Shown one piece after another: positions 43,659-52,124 of a DNA stretch of 64,000 nt (its first letter is position 1; each line of letters starts with the position of its first letter). A model generated the notes under the pieces. It had not been told where the DNA came from and did no database searches. It saw only the letters and a program-made list of their open reading frames with translations. The position numbers and the translations under genes are program-made. Source of the stretch: Afipia clevelandensis ATCC 49720 (lineage in GTDB: Bacteria; Pseudomonadota; Alphaproteobacteria; Rhizobiales; Xanthobacteraceae); assembly GCF_000336555.1 (NCBI RefSeq), contig NZ_KB375281.1, positions 372,001 to 436,000 on the forward strand. The letters are read 5' to 3'.

Positions 43659-44453
43659 TCAGCTCGCGCGCGCAACCGTTTCCGGCGGCGTTCGCGTTTC
43701 CGATTGTGACAATGCGCGAAGGTTCAGGGATTCGCCGCGCATCTGCGAGAGCGTTTCCTGCGCTCGGTCCCGGTCTTCTTCGAGCAGCCTTCCAAGGCTT
43801 GCAACCGCTGCGTCGGGATCCCGCCGCCTGATGGCTTCAAGCGTCGATGTCATCAGGTCTGTTGCCAGCCGCCGCAGGTCGCGGGTCTGGTAATCGAGCG
43901 GGTTTTGCCAGATCGTAGTCCAGACGGTCTGGTTGGCGAGGTCGGTGAGCAGTTCGACAAGAAGCTCGTTGCCCGAGCCGCGTGCGACCGTTTTCACGGC
44001 GCGCGTCGTGACCCGCGCGAACGCCATCGGGTCCCCGGTTTCGACCATCGCCTCCAGTTCAGCGCAGCGCCGCGCCAGTGTTTCGACATAGCTTTCGACA
44101 GGGGATGTCGCCATCGCGCGCGCGGCGAGCAACGACAGCGCCATGCGCACATTGAAAAGGTCGGCGATTGATTTCAGCGAAAGAGGGCGCACATACGCGC
44201 CGCGGCGCGGCAGGAGTTCGATAAGACGTCGTCGTTCGAGAATCCGGATCGCCTCGCGGATCGGGCCGCGGCTGACGCCAAAATCTCGCGCGAGGTCGAG
44301 TTCGACCAAGCGTTCTCCGGCCTTGCGGCGGCCGGCGACAATTTCGGCGCCGAGTTCTTCGGCGACCTGGTCGGAGATTGTTCGCGCTGCGAACGTCCGC
44401 TCGGTGGCCTCGTCATCCCCGGCGGACATCGGCTTCCGAAAAGCTGCTGCCAT
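43659..44453 (-). CDS. GntR-family transcriptional regulator, FCD type
   Basis: 264 residues from ATG 44453. Winged-helix DNA-binding domain at about 25-90 (LDLARDFGVSRGPIREAIRILERRRLIELLPRRGAYV) and an all-helical FCD ligand domain (about 95-225), whose metal-ligand histidines are not evident. It is divergent from the ABC transporter/ligase/carboxylase genes and is their probable regulator; an ATTGT-TG-ACAAT palindrome lies in the interval. The inducer is likely the organic acid or CoA ester handled by the cluster. Confidence 0.88.
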   Translation of the reverse strand: MAAAFRKPMSAGDDEATERTFAARTISDQVAEELGAEIVAGRRKAGERLVELDLARDFGVSRGPIREAIRILERRRLIELLPRRGAYVRPLSLKSIADLFNVRMALSLLAARAMATSPVESYVETLARRCAELEAMVETGDPMAFARVTTRAVKTVARGSGNELLVELLTDLANQTVWTTIWQNPLDYQTRDLRRLATDLMTSTLEAIRRRDPDAAVASLGRLLEEDRDRAQETLSQMRGESLNLRALSQSETRTPPETVARAS

Positions 44454-44517
44454 GGCTTCATTCTCTATCAAATGGTTCGCGTATCGAACCGGACGCAGCA
44501 CAGTATGACAAAAGTCA

Positions 44518-44550
44518 ATTGTTGACAATCGACAAATGATGCTCTTTGAT
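44518..44550 (+). promoter_or_regulatory. GntR-type operator overlapping a promoter
   Basis: ATTGT-TG-ACAAT (44518-44529) fits the FCD/GntR half-site pattern (T-G-T...A-C-A). It overlaps TTGACA (44522-44527), followed at 17 bases by TTTGAT (44545-44550). It is 65 bases from the regulator start and about 230 from the first transporter gene. The remaining 44551-44776 sequence appears to be a long leader; I see no gene in it. Confidence 0.45.
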
Positions 44551-44776
44551 CCCCTCAGCCACGGAGCACTTCTGGTGCTTTCGTTGGGAAATCGCGGGTT
44601 CAAGGCTCGAAGCGCGGGTCAGGGGCAAAAAGCGAGTGATCAATACCCGGCAGAAGACCGGGAGAGGCAGGGAAGGGAACGAGTGATGACTTCGCCATGT
44701 GTGACATGCACCTTTGTGCTTCCGGTGACGGCTTGTCGCGGCGGCCTTCTGGCAGCCATGCGGACTTGACCGCGCA

Positions 44777-45814
44777 ATGGCGAGTGCGACGGACCTGTCC
44801 TTGACCGCAGCAGCGCGTGCGCCCTCTGCGTCGCGTCTGCTCGACGTGCGTGGCCTTTCTCTGTCTTTCGCGACAGCGGAGGGCGAACTGCCGATCACCA
44901 AAAATGTAAGCTTCTCGATCAAGCCGGGTGAGCGTGTCGGAATTGTCGGTGAGAGCGGTTGCGGCAAGACAGTGACCGGTCTCTCGCTGTTGCGGCTTTT
45001 GCCGCCGCAATCCGCACGGGTGAAAGGTGAGATCCTTTTCGAGGGCACCGATCTCGCAGGCCTGTCGCCACGGCAGATGCGCGCAGTGCGCGGCCGCGAC
45101 ATCGCGATGATCTTTCAGGAGCCGATGAGCGCGCTCGATCCGGTCTTCACGGTCGGCGACCAGATCAGCGAAGCGTATCGGGCGCACTTCCCCGCCAGCC
45201 GCGCGGAAGGACGTCAGCGCGCCATCGCCGCCCTTGCTGAAGTAGGCATTCCCGCGCCGGAGCGGCGCTGCGACGAATATCCGCATCAATTGTCCGGCGG
45301 CATGCGTCAGCGTGTGATGATCGCGATGGCGCTCATTTGTAAACCCAAACTCCTGATCGCGGACGAGCCGACGACGGCGCTCGATGTCACGGTACAAGCA
45401 CAGATCACCGACTTGTTGCGCTCCCTGAGCGAGCGGACCGGGACTGCGCTCATCTTCATCACCCATGATCTTGGCGTGGTGGCCGAAGTCTGCACCCGCA
45501 TGATCACGATGTATGCGGGCGAAGTCGTGGAAGATGCGCCGGTGGACGATGCGCTGCTGCGGCCGCGTCATCCCTACACATCTGGTCTGCTGCGCTCCTT
45601 GCCGGGTCTCAGCCAGCGCCGTGGTGTATTGCCGTCGATTCCGGGCCGCGTGCCTTCGCCGAGCGGCATGCCGGCCGGTTGCCGGTTCCGTCCTCGCTGC
45701 TCGCATGCAGCGGCGGGCTGTGAGCGCGAACAGCCGATGATCGAGGTCGAGACAGGCCGCATGGCGCGCTGCTGGCGCGCACCGGAGCTTGTTCTGCCGG
45801 GAGCTGTGAACTGA
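44777..45814 (+). CDS. ABC transporter ATPase, oligopeptide/nickel type (DppD-like)
   Basis: 345 residues. Walker [10 protein letters not shown]-loop IFQEP, signature LSGGMRQR, Walker B LLIADEP and H-loop ITHD are complete, followed by the C-terminal oligopeptide/dipeptide domain with cysteines in GCRFRPRC-x5-GC that may bind an iron-sulfur cluster in this family. It powers import by the two permeases and binding protein downstream. The chosen ATG lacks a clear ribosome-binding site, so the true start may lie slightly inside. Stop and next start overlap (TGATG). Confidence 0.92.
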   Translation: MASATDLSLTAAARAPSASRLLDVRGLSLSFATAEGELPITKNVSFSIKPGERVGIVGESGCGKTVTGLSLLRLLPPQSARVKGEILFEGTDLAGLSPRQMRAVRGRDIAMIFQEPMSALDPVFTVGDQISEAYRAHFPASRAEGRQRAIAALAEVGIPAPERRCDEYPHQLSGGMRQRVMIAMALICKPKLLIADEPTTALDVTVQAQITDLLRSLSERTGTALIFITHDLGVVAEVCTRMITMYAGEVVEDAPVDDALLRPRHPYTSGLLRSLPGLSQRRGVLPSIPGRVPSPSGMPAGCRFRPRCSHAAAGCEREQPMIEVETGRMARCWRAPELVLPGAVN

Positions 45815-46869
45815 TGGCTGATCTCAATCGCAATCCGGCAAAAAGCATTCTTTCAGTGCGCGATCTGCGCATCCTTTTCCCGACGCGCGATGGCCGCGAC
45901 ACAGTCAAGGCCATCGACGGCATGAACTTTACGGTTCGCGCCGGCGAAACCTTCGGGGTGATCGGCGAATCCGGCTCAGGCAAGACAACGCTCGGTCGCG
46001 CGCTGGTGTCTCTGATCGCGCCGACGGACGGCGAGATTCTGCATGATGGAACCAACCCGGGTTCACTCAGCACCGGGGAATTCAGGAAGCATCGGCGCGA
46101 CTACCAGATCATTTTCCAGGACCCCAACGCGGCGCTCAACCCGCGCATGACCATTATCGACAGCGTGATCGAACCGCTGGAGGTCATGCGCGAAGGCAAC
46201 GATTCATCGCGTCGCAAACGTGGGGTCGAGGCGCTGGAGCGGGTCGGGCTCTCGCCGGAGACTGCCGGGCGTTATCCGCACCAGCTTTCCGGTGGCCAGA
46301 AACAACGCGTCAACATCGCGCGCGTGCTGACATTGCGCCCCAAGGTCATCGTCTGCGACGAGGTCGTGGCTGCGCTCGACGTCTCGATCCGCGGCGATGT
46401 GCTCAATCTTTTCACCGACCTGCAGCGCGAGTTCGGGCTGACTTACGTTTTCATCACCCACGATATCTCCGTCGTTTCCCACGTCTCCGATCGCGTTGCC
46501 GTCACCTATCTCGGCAAGCTGATGGAGCTTGGCCCAACCGAAGACGTGATCGAGCATCCGCTACATCCCTACACACGGGCGCTGCTGTCGGCGGAGCCGA
46601 TCCCGCTGCCCTCAAGCATGCGTGTCGACAAGCGCATCATTCTCGAAGGCGAAATTCCAAGTCCCGTGGCTCCGCCATCAGGCTGCCGTTTCCGCACCCG
46701 CTGTCCGTCGGTCCAACAGCGATGTGCCGCTGAAGTACCGGCGTGGCGCGAACTGAAACCCGGACACATGGTCGCCTGTCACTTCGCGTCGGCGGAAGGG
46801 CCGCCGCCGGACAATCAAGATGCGCCTGTCGCGCAACAACAACAGGAGGAAGCGAATGAAGAAGTCTGA
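45814..46869 (+). CDS. ABC transporter ATPase, oligopeptide type (DppF-like)
   Basis: 351 residues with Walker A GESGSGKT, signature LSGGQKQR, Walker B VIVCDEV (Val in place of the usual Pro), H-loop ITHD and a C-terminal oligopeptide domain with CRFRTRC. It partners the preceding ATPase in a heterodimer. It starts in a one-base overlap with the previous gene and its end overlaps the binding-protein gene by 14 bases. Confidence 0.92.
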   Translation: MADLNRNPAKSILSVRDLRILFPTRDGRDTVKAIDGMNFTVRAGETFGVIGESGSGKTTLGRALVSLIAPTDGEILHDGTNPGSLSTGEFRKHRRDYQIIFQDPNAALNPRMTIIDSVIEPLEVMREGNDSSRRKRGVEALERVGLSPETAGRYPHQLSGGQKQRVNIARVLTLRPKVIVCDEVVAALDVSIRGDVLNLFTDLQREFGLTYVFITHDISVVSHVSDRVAVTYLGKLMELGPTEDVIEHPLHPYTRALLSAEPIPLPSSMRVDKRIILEGEIPSPVAPPSGCRFRTRCPSVQQRCAAEVPAWRELKPGHMVACHFASAEGPPPDNQDAPVAQQQQEEANEEV

Positions 46870-48409
46870 TCACATGATTGGCGCCCTGCACCGCCGTGAA
46901 ATGCTCGCGCTGATGGGCGGCGCGGCAGCAGCCGGCGCATTCGGCGGGCCGGCGTTTGCCGAGGCTCAGAAGAAGGGCGGCATCCTGAAAGTTGCCGCAC
47001 CCGCCAATCCGTCATCGCTCGATCCGGCGACCGGTGGCGCCGGCTCCGACCACAGCATTCTCTGGACCATGTACGATACGCTGGTCGAATGGGACTATGA
47101 CACGCTCAAGCCGAAGCCCGGCCTTGCCAAATGGAAATACCCGGACCCCAAGACGCTGGTGTTCGACATCCAGAGCGGCATCAAGTTTCACGACGGCACG
47201 CCGCTCGATGCGGAGGCCGTAAAATTCAATATCGACCGCAACCGGCAGGATCAGCGCTCGAACGTCAAGGCCGACCTCACCAGCGTCGAGAGCGCCGAAG
47301 TGACCGGCCCGCTACAGGTGACTCTGAAGCTCAAGAATCCGGACAGCGCACTGCCGGCAATCTTCTCCGATCGCGCCGGCATGATGGTCTCGCCGACCAA
47401 CATCAAGGCGCTGGGCAACGACACCGACCGCAAGCCGGTCGGGGCAGGGCCCTGGAAATTCGTACGCTGGGCCGACAACGAGGCCATCGTCGTCACGCGC
47501 AACGACAGCTACTGGCGTCCGGGCCGGCCGTATCTCGACGGCATCGAGTTCAACATCATTCCCGAACTCGCAACCGCGCTGCGGTCGGTGGTCGCCGGGC
47601 AAAACGACATGTCCTTCGCGCTGCCTGCGCGCCTCAAGCCGGTCATCGACCGCGCCAAGAATCTCACCACGGTGACGTCGCCGACGCTGTACTGCGTGCA
47701 GGTGTATATCAACACCGCCCGCGCTCCGCTCGACAACGTCAAGGTCCGGCAGGCGATCAACTTCGCGCTGGATCGCGATGCATTCGTCAAGGCCACCATG
47801 AACGGTCTTGGCGAGCCTGCGCGGATGACACTGCCCAGCACGCACTGGGCCTACGATAAGTCGATTGCCGGTCTTTATCCCCACGATCCGGACAAGGCGC
47901 GAAAACTCCTGGCTGAAGCCGGCTTCAAGGATGGTCTTGAACTGACCATCGGCGGCTACATGGATCAGGACTCGGTTCGCCGCGGCGAAGTGATTCAGGA
48001 TCAACTCGGCAAGGCCGGCATCCGGCTCAAGTTCACGCGCGGAACCATCGCGGAAATCAGCGCGCAGTTCTTCGGGACGGAGAAGAAATTCGATCTCCTC
48101 GTCTCGGCCTGGACCGGGCGTCCCGATCCGAGCATGACCTACGCGCTCGGTTTCGATAAGGGCGCTTACTACAATGCAGGCCGCCTCGCTGCGCCTGAAC
48201 TGTCTGCCCTGATTCAGGAAAGCCGCGAAAGCGAGGACCTCGCCAAGCGTGCTGCGGTGTTCGCGAAGATCCAGCGCTTCACGATGGAAAACGCGCTGTC
48301 CGCTCCGCTTGCATTCCAGTTCGAGATCGACGCGCTGTCAGAGAAGGTGAAGGGCTTCAAGCCGAACCTGCTCGGTAAGCCGAAGTTCGAGAACATCTCG
48401 CTGGGATAA
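46856..48409 (+). CDS. extracellular solute-binding protein, family 5
   Basis: 517 residues from ATG 46856, with a strong AGGAGG site upstream. The N-terminus HRREMLALMGGAAAAGAFGG resembles a Tat signal peptide with twin arginine, followed by a cleavage region FAEAQ. The mature part is a family 5 (peptide/nickel/opine) binding protein: SLDPAT, VEWDYDTLKPKPGLA, IKFHDGTPLDAEAVKFN. It delivers the substrate to the permeases encoded next. The ligand cannot be deduced; the CoA ligase and carboxylase downstream suggest an organic acid rather than a peptide. Confidence 0.92.
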   Translation: MKKSDHMIGALHRREMLALMGGAAAAGAFGGPAFAEAQKKGGILKVAAPANPSSLDPATGGAGSDHSILWTMYDTLVEWDYDTLKPKPGLAKWKYPDPKTLVFDIQSGIKFHDGTPLDAEAVKFNIDRNRQDQRSNVKADLTSVESAEVTGPLQVTLKLKNPDSALPAIFSDRAGMMVSPTNIKALGNDTDRKPVGAGPWKFVRWADNEAIVVTRNDSYWRPGRPYLDGIEFNIIPELATALRSVVAGQNDMSFALPARLKPVIDRAKNLTTVTSPTLYCVQVYINTARAPLDNVKVRQAINFALDRDAFVKATMNGLGEPARMTLPSTHWAYDKSIAGLYPHDPDKARKLLAEAGFKDGLELTIGGYMDQDSVRRGEVIQDQLGKAGIRLKFTRGTIAEISAQFFGTEKKFDLLVSAWTGRPDPSMTYALGFDKGAYYNAGRLAAPELSALIQESRESEDLAKRAAVFAKIQRFTMENALSAPLAFQFEIDALSEKVKGFKPNLLGKPKFENISLG

Positions 48410-48416
48410 CGCTCGC

Positions 48417-48450
48417 GACCGGCGCCGTTGCGAAACGCGCGGCGCCGGTC
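48417..48450 (+). other. strong hairpin between binding-protein and permease genes
   Basis: GACCGGCGCCG and CGGCGCCGGTC are perfect 11-bp arms with a 12-base loop, starting 7 bases after the binding-protein stop. Without a T-run it probably stabilises the upstream mRNA rather than terminating, giving more binding protein than permease, a common design in such operons. Confidence 0.6.
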
Positions 48451-48476
48451 ATTCGACACTCGTAAACCGGTTTGTC

Positions 48477-49430
48477 ATGATCACCGCCGCAAAGCTCAGT
48501 ATTATCGGCCGCCGTCTCCTGCAGACGTTGCCGGTGGTCGTGCTCTCGACCTTCATTGTTTTCGGCCTGCTCAAGCTGGTGCCCGGCGATGTCGCCGTGA
48601 CGCTGGCAGGTGACAATGCCTCCGAGCAGCGGATCACGGAAATCCGGGAGATCTACGGTCTCGACCGGCCATTCTTCGTTCAATACGGCGCGTGGCTCTG
48701 GAAGGCCGCGCACGGCGATCTTTCAAATTCGCTGATTTCAAGCGAGGCGGTCCTCACTTCGATCCAGCGATGCCTGCCGCACACCTTGCTGATTGTTGCG
48801 CTTGCTCTTGTCCTTGCGCTGCTGATCGGAATCCCGCTCGGGATCGCGGCGGCAAGCAGGCCCGGTTCGTGGATCGACAGCTTTGTCATGGCTGTCGCGT
48901 CGCTCGGCGTCGCGGTGCCGAATTTCTGGCTCGGTATGCTGCTGGTGGCGTTCTTCGCGCTCGACTTGAACTGGCTCCCGGCCACGGGCGCCGTGGCCCT
49001 GTCGCAAGACCCGTTGGGGGCGTTGCGTCATGCGCTTCTGCCGGCGCTGGCGCTGGCGTCCGGCGGCATCGCGGAAGTCGCGCGGCAACTGCGCTCGTCG
49101 CTGGTCGAAATCCTCTCGTCCCAGCAGGTGCGCACGCTCCATGCCAAGGGCCTGCCGCCATCCTCGATCCTGTGGCGGCACGGTTTGAAGAACGTCAGCG
49201 TCAATCTTTTGACGGTGGTCAGCCTTCTGGCAAACCGCTTACTGGCGGCGACGGTCGTGGTCGAAGCCGTGTTTGCGATTCCCGGCATGGGGAGCCTGAT
49301 CGTCAACGCCGCGATGAACCGTGACTTTCCGGTGGTGCAGGGCGTGGTCTTCGTGATGGTGCTGATCGTGGTCACGCTCAATCTGCTCACGGACATTCTC
49401 TACAGCGTTCTCGATCCGAGGATTTCCTGA
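48477..49430 (+). CDS. ABC transporter permease, DppB-like
   Basis: 317 residues, about six transmembrane helices, with the BPD_transp_1 cytoplasmic coupling (EAA) loop around VRTLHAKGLPPSSILWRHG. N-terminal TM followed by a large periplasmic loop is typical of DppB. It pairs with the second permease, two bases downstream. Confidence 0.92.
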   Translation: MITAAKLSIIGRRLLQTLPVVVLSTFIVFGLLKLVPGDVAVTLAGDNASEQRITEIREIYGLDRPFFVQYGAWLWKAAHGDLSNSLISSEAVLTSIQRCLPHTLLIVALALVLALLIGIPLGIAAASRPGSWIDSFVMAVASLGVAVPNFWLGMLLVAFFALDLNWLPATGAVALSQDPLGALRHALLPALALASGGIAEVARQLRSSLVEILSSQQVRTLHAKGLPPSSILWRHGLKNVSVNLLTVVSLLANRLLAATVVVEAVFAIPGMGSLIVNAAMNRDFPVVQGVVFVMVLIVVTLNLLTDILYSVLDPRIS

Positions 49431-49432
49431 AG

Positions 49433-50308
49433 ATGACGGATACGGTCGTCGTAGCTGAACGCAAACCGAGCTGGTTCGCAGGTTTCTGGCGCTGGTTCCG
49501 GTACGACCTGCGCGGCGCGTTGAGCATGTCTTTCCTCGTGGCGCTCATCGTGATCTCGATCCTCGGTCCATGGATATCGCCTTACTCGCCAACAATGCAG
49601 GATCTCGACGCCGCCTTGTCGCCGATGACAGCGCAACACTGGCTGGGCGCTGACGATCTCGGGCGCGACACGTTAAGCCGCCTGATCTATGGCGGCATGG
49701 CGTCGCTCTATGCGAGTTTCCTTGCTGTCGCGATCGCGGTGGCGATCGGCGTGCCGATCGGCGTGCTGGCGGGTTATCTCGGCGGCTGGGTCGACGAAGT
49801 GATCAGCCGCGTGGTCGACAGCTTTCTGTCGTTTCCGGCCATCGTGCTGGCGATTGCGGTCACGGGCGCGCTCGGCATCGGTCTCACCAACGGCATGATT
49901 TCGGTCGGTATCGTATTCGCGCCGCAACTGGCGCGGCTGGTGCGCGCCCGTACGCTGGTGGTGCGCAACGAGCTTTATGTGGATGCCGCGCGCTGCTTCG
50001 GCGTGTCCACGGGCCGCATCCTGTGGCGGCATGTTCTGCCGAATGCGATCCAGCCGGTAATCGTGCAGGTGACACTGCTGCTCGCCGCGGCGCTGCTTGC
50101 GGAAGCAAGCCTCAGCTTTCTCGGCCTCGGCATTCAGCCGCCGGATCCGAGCTGGGGCGCGATGCTGGCGCGGGCCTATCAGAACATGGAGATCGCGCCC
50201 GAGCAGATGTACCCGCCGGGACTGGCGATCCTGTTCACCGCGCTGGCGTTCAACACGCTCGGCGAGTCGATGCGCGTGGCGCTCGATCCGACCATGAAGC
50301 GCCGCTGA
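49433..50308 (+). CDS. ABC transporter permease, DppC-like
   Basis: 291 residues with an N-terminal oligopeptide-permease region and HWLGADDLGRDTLSRLIYGG typical of DppC, then five to six helices and the EAA loop near ARCFGVSTGRILWRHVLPN. It completes the importer with DppB-, DppD- and DppF-like proteins. The ligase gene follows 32 bases later. Confidence 0.92.
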   Translation: MTDTVVVAERKPSWFAGFWRWFRYDLRGALSMSFLVALIVISILGPWISPYSPTMQDLDAALSPMTAQHWLGADDLGRDTLSRLIYGGMASLYASFLAVAIAVAIGVPIGVLAGYLGGWVDEVISRVVDSFLSFPAIVLAIAVTGALGIGLTNGMISVGIVFAPQLARLVRARTLVVRNELYVDAARCFGVSTGRILWRHVLPNAIQPVIVQVTLLLAAALLAEASLSFLGLGIQPPDPSWGAMLARAYQNMEIAPEQMYPPGLAILFTALAFNTLGESMRVALDPTMKRR

Positions 50309-50340
50309 GATTTGATTCAAGACCAAGAAGGACGACGGAC

Positions 50341-52047
50341 ATGGCCACGGGCCTCACTGAAAAGGACTACCTGAAGCAGCTTCATGCCCTGTGGGACAAG
50401 AACTGGCCGAAGAACATATCGCGCAAGCCGCATTACCCGCATGGCGAAGTGGCTCTGACCGAATACTTGCGCGCCTGGGCGAAGGATCGGCCGCAGCGGC
50501 CTGCGGTGATCTTCTACGGCCATGTGACAACCTACGCCGATCTCGACCAGCAGAGCGATCGCTTCGCGGCGCTGCTGCAATCCAAGGGCGTGCGCAAGGG
50601 TGATCGCGTTGCGGTGTTCCTGCCGAACTGCCCGCAGTTCCACATTGTATTCTTCGGCATTCTCAAGCTCGGCGCGGTCCATGTGCCGGTCAGCCCGCTT
50701 TCGCGCGCATTTGAACTCGCCTATGAACTGAACGATACCGATGCCGAAGTCATCGTCGCGCTCGATCAGTTGGCGGCGACGGTCGAGCAGGTGAGGGGCG
50801 AGACCAAGCTACGCGAGGTGATCGTGACCAGCTTTGCGGATGTTGTGCCGGCAAATCCCACAATTCCTGTCCCGGATTCGATCATGGGCGCGCGCGTCAC
50901 GGTTCCGGGTGCGACCGACCTGCTGCCTGCGCTCGCCGCGATGGCGGCACCCACGCCGCTGCCACCCGCGGCTCTCGATGATGTCGCCGCGCTGAACTAC
51001 ACCGGCGGTACGACCGGCATGCCGAAAGGTTGCGTTCATACGCAACGGGATATGGTCTACACCGCAGCCGCCAATCAGGGCATTTCGGTGGTGTCCAATG
51101 AGGACAGCATCTTCCTGTCGTTCTTCCCGGAATTCTGGATCGCCGGTGAGAACTTCGGTCTGATCTTCCCGCTGTTCACCGGCGCGACGCTGGTTCTTCT
51201 CGCGCGCTGGGACGCGGTGAGTACGCTTGCGGCCATCGACAAGTACAAGGTGAACATCACCGCGATGCCGGTGGATGGCGCGGTCGAGCTGATGGATCAC
51301 CCGCGCTTTAAGGAATTCGACCTGTCATCGCTGACGCAGGTGCGCGTGGTGTCATTCGTCAAAAAGCTCAATCCGGATTATCGCAAGCGCTGGAAGGATC
51401 TCACGGGAACGATTCTGACAGAAGCGGCCTACGGCATGACCGAAACCCACACGTCCAACACCTTCACCGCCGGTTTTCAGGATGGTGACTTCGATCTGAT
51501 CTCCCAGCCGATCTTTGTCGGGCTGCCGGTGCCGGGTGCTGAATTCAAGATCACCGACTTCCAGACCGGTGAACTTGTGCCGCTCGGCGGTGAGGGCGAA
51601 ATCCGCGTGCGCACGCCGTCGCTGCTCAAGAGCTATTGGAACAAGCCGGAAGCGACAGCGGAGTCGCTGGTCGACGGCTGGCTGCGCACCGGCGACATCG
51701 GGTGCATCGACACCGACGGTTTCATTCACTTCCTTGGCCGCCGCAAGGAGATGCTGAAGGTGAAAGGCATGAGCGTGTTTCCGCCGGAAATCGAGGCGCT
51801 GCTCGGCCAGCATCCTGCCGTGCTTGGCTCCGGTGTTGTCGGGCGCGACGATCCGGACAAGGGACAGGTGCCGGTGGCGTTCATCCAGCTCAAGCCCGAA
51901 GTGATCGGCAAGATCAAGCCGGAAGACATTCGCGCATGGTGCGCGGAGCGGATGGCTGTCTACAAGGTACCGGAGGTGCGGATCATCGACGCGCTGCCGA
52001 TGACCGCGACCGGCAAGGTCAAGAAGCAGGAACTGAACGCATCCTGA
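50341..52047 (+). CDS. ATP-dependent acyl-CoA ligase (AMP-forming)
   Basis: 568 residues from ATG 50341. It is an ANL-superfamily adenylate-forming enzyme with the P-loop YTGGTTGMPKG (about 219-229), AYGMTE (core motif), RTGDIG and the C-terminal catalytic lysine in TATGKVKKQ. It should activate a carboxylic acid to its CoA thioester via an acyl-AMP. Coupled with the importer and the carboxylase, it likely activates the imported acid. The acyl chain specificity is unknown. Confidence 0.9.
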   Translation: MATGLTEKDYLKQLHALWDKNWPKNISRKPHYPHGEVALTEYLRAWAKDRPQRPAVIFYGHVTTYADLDQQSDRFAALLQSKGVRKGDRVAVFLPNCPQFHIVFFGILKLGAVHVPVSPLSRAFELAYELNDTDAEVIVALDQLAATVEQVRGETKLREVIVTSFADVVPANPTIPVPDSIMGARVTVPGATDLLPALAAMAAPTPLPPAALDDVAALNYTGGTTGMPKGCVHTQRDMVYTAAANQGISVVSNEDSIFLSFFPEFWIAGENFGLIFPLFTGATLVLLARWDAVSTLAAIDKYKVNITAMPVDGAVELMDHPRFKEFDLSSLTQVRVVSFVKKLNPDYRKRWKDLTGTILTEAAYGMTETHTSNTFTAGFQDGDFDLISQPIFVGLPVPGAEFKITDFQTGELVPLGGEGEIRVRTPSLLKSYWNKPEATAESLVDGWLRTGDIGCIDTDGFIHFLGRRKEMLKVKGMSVFPPEIEALLGQHPAVLGSGVVGRDDPDKGQVPVAFIQLKPEVIGKIKPEDIRAWCAERMAVYKVPEVRIIDALPMTATGKVKKQELNAS

Positions 52048-52124
52048 AGTGATCGCTGAAATTCAATCCGGCGCGGCGATCCCGCATCGCGCCGGACCGA
52101 TATTGTTTCCTGACGGAGAGTGTT

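Noticed and set aside
44536-44769. 77-codon frame between the GntR regulator and the first ABC gene
   Set aside because: No ribosome-binding site, no protein-like pattern, ends just before the real gene; treated as leader.
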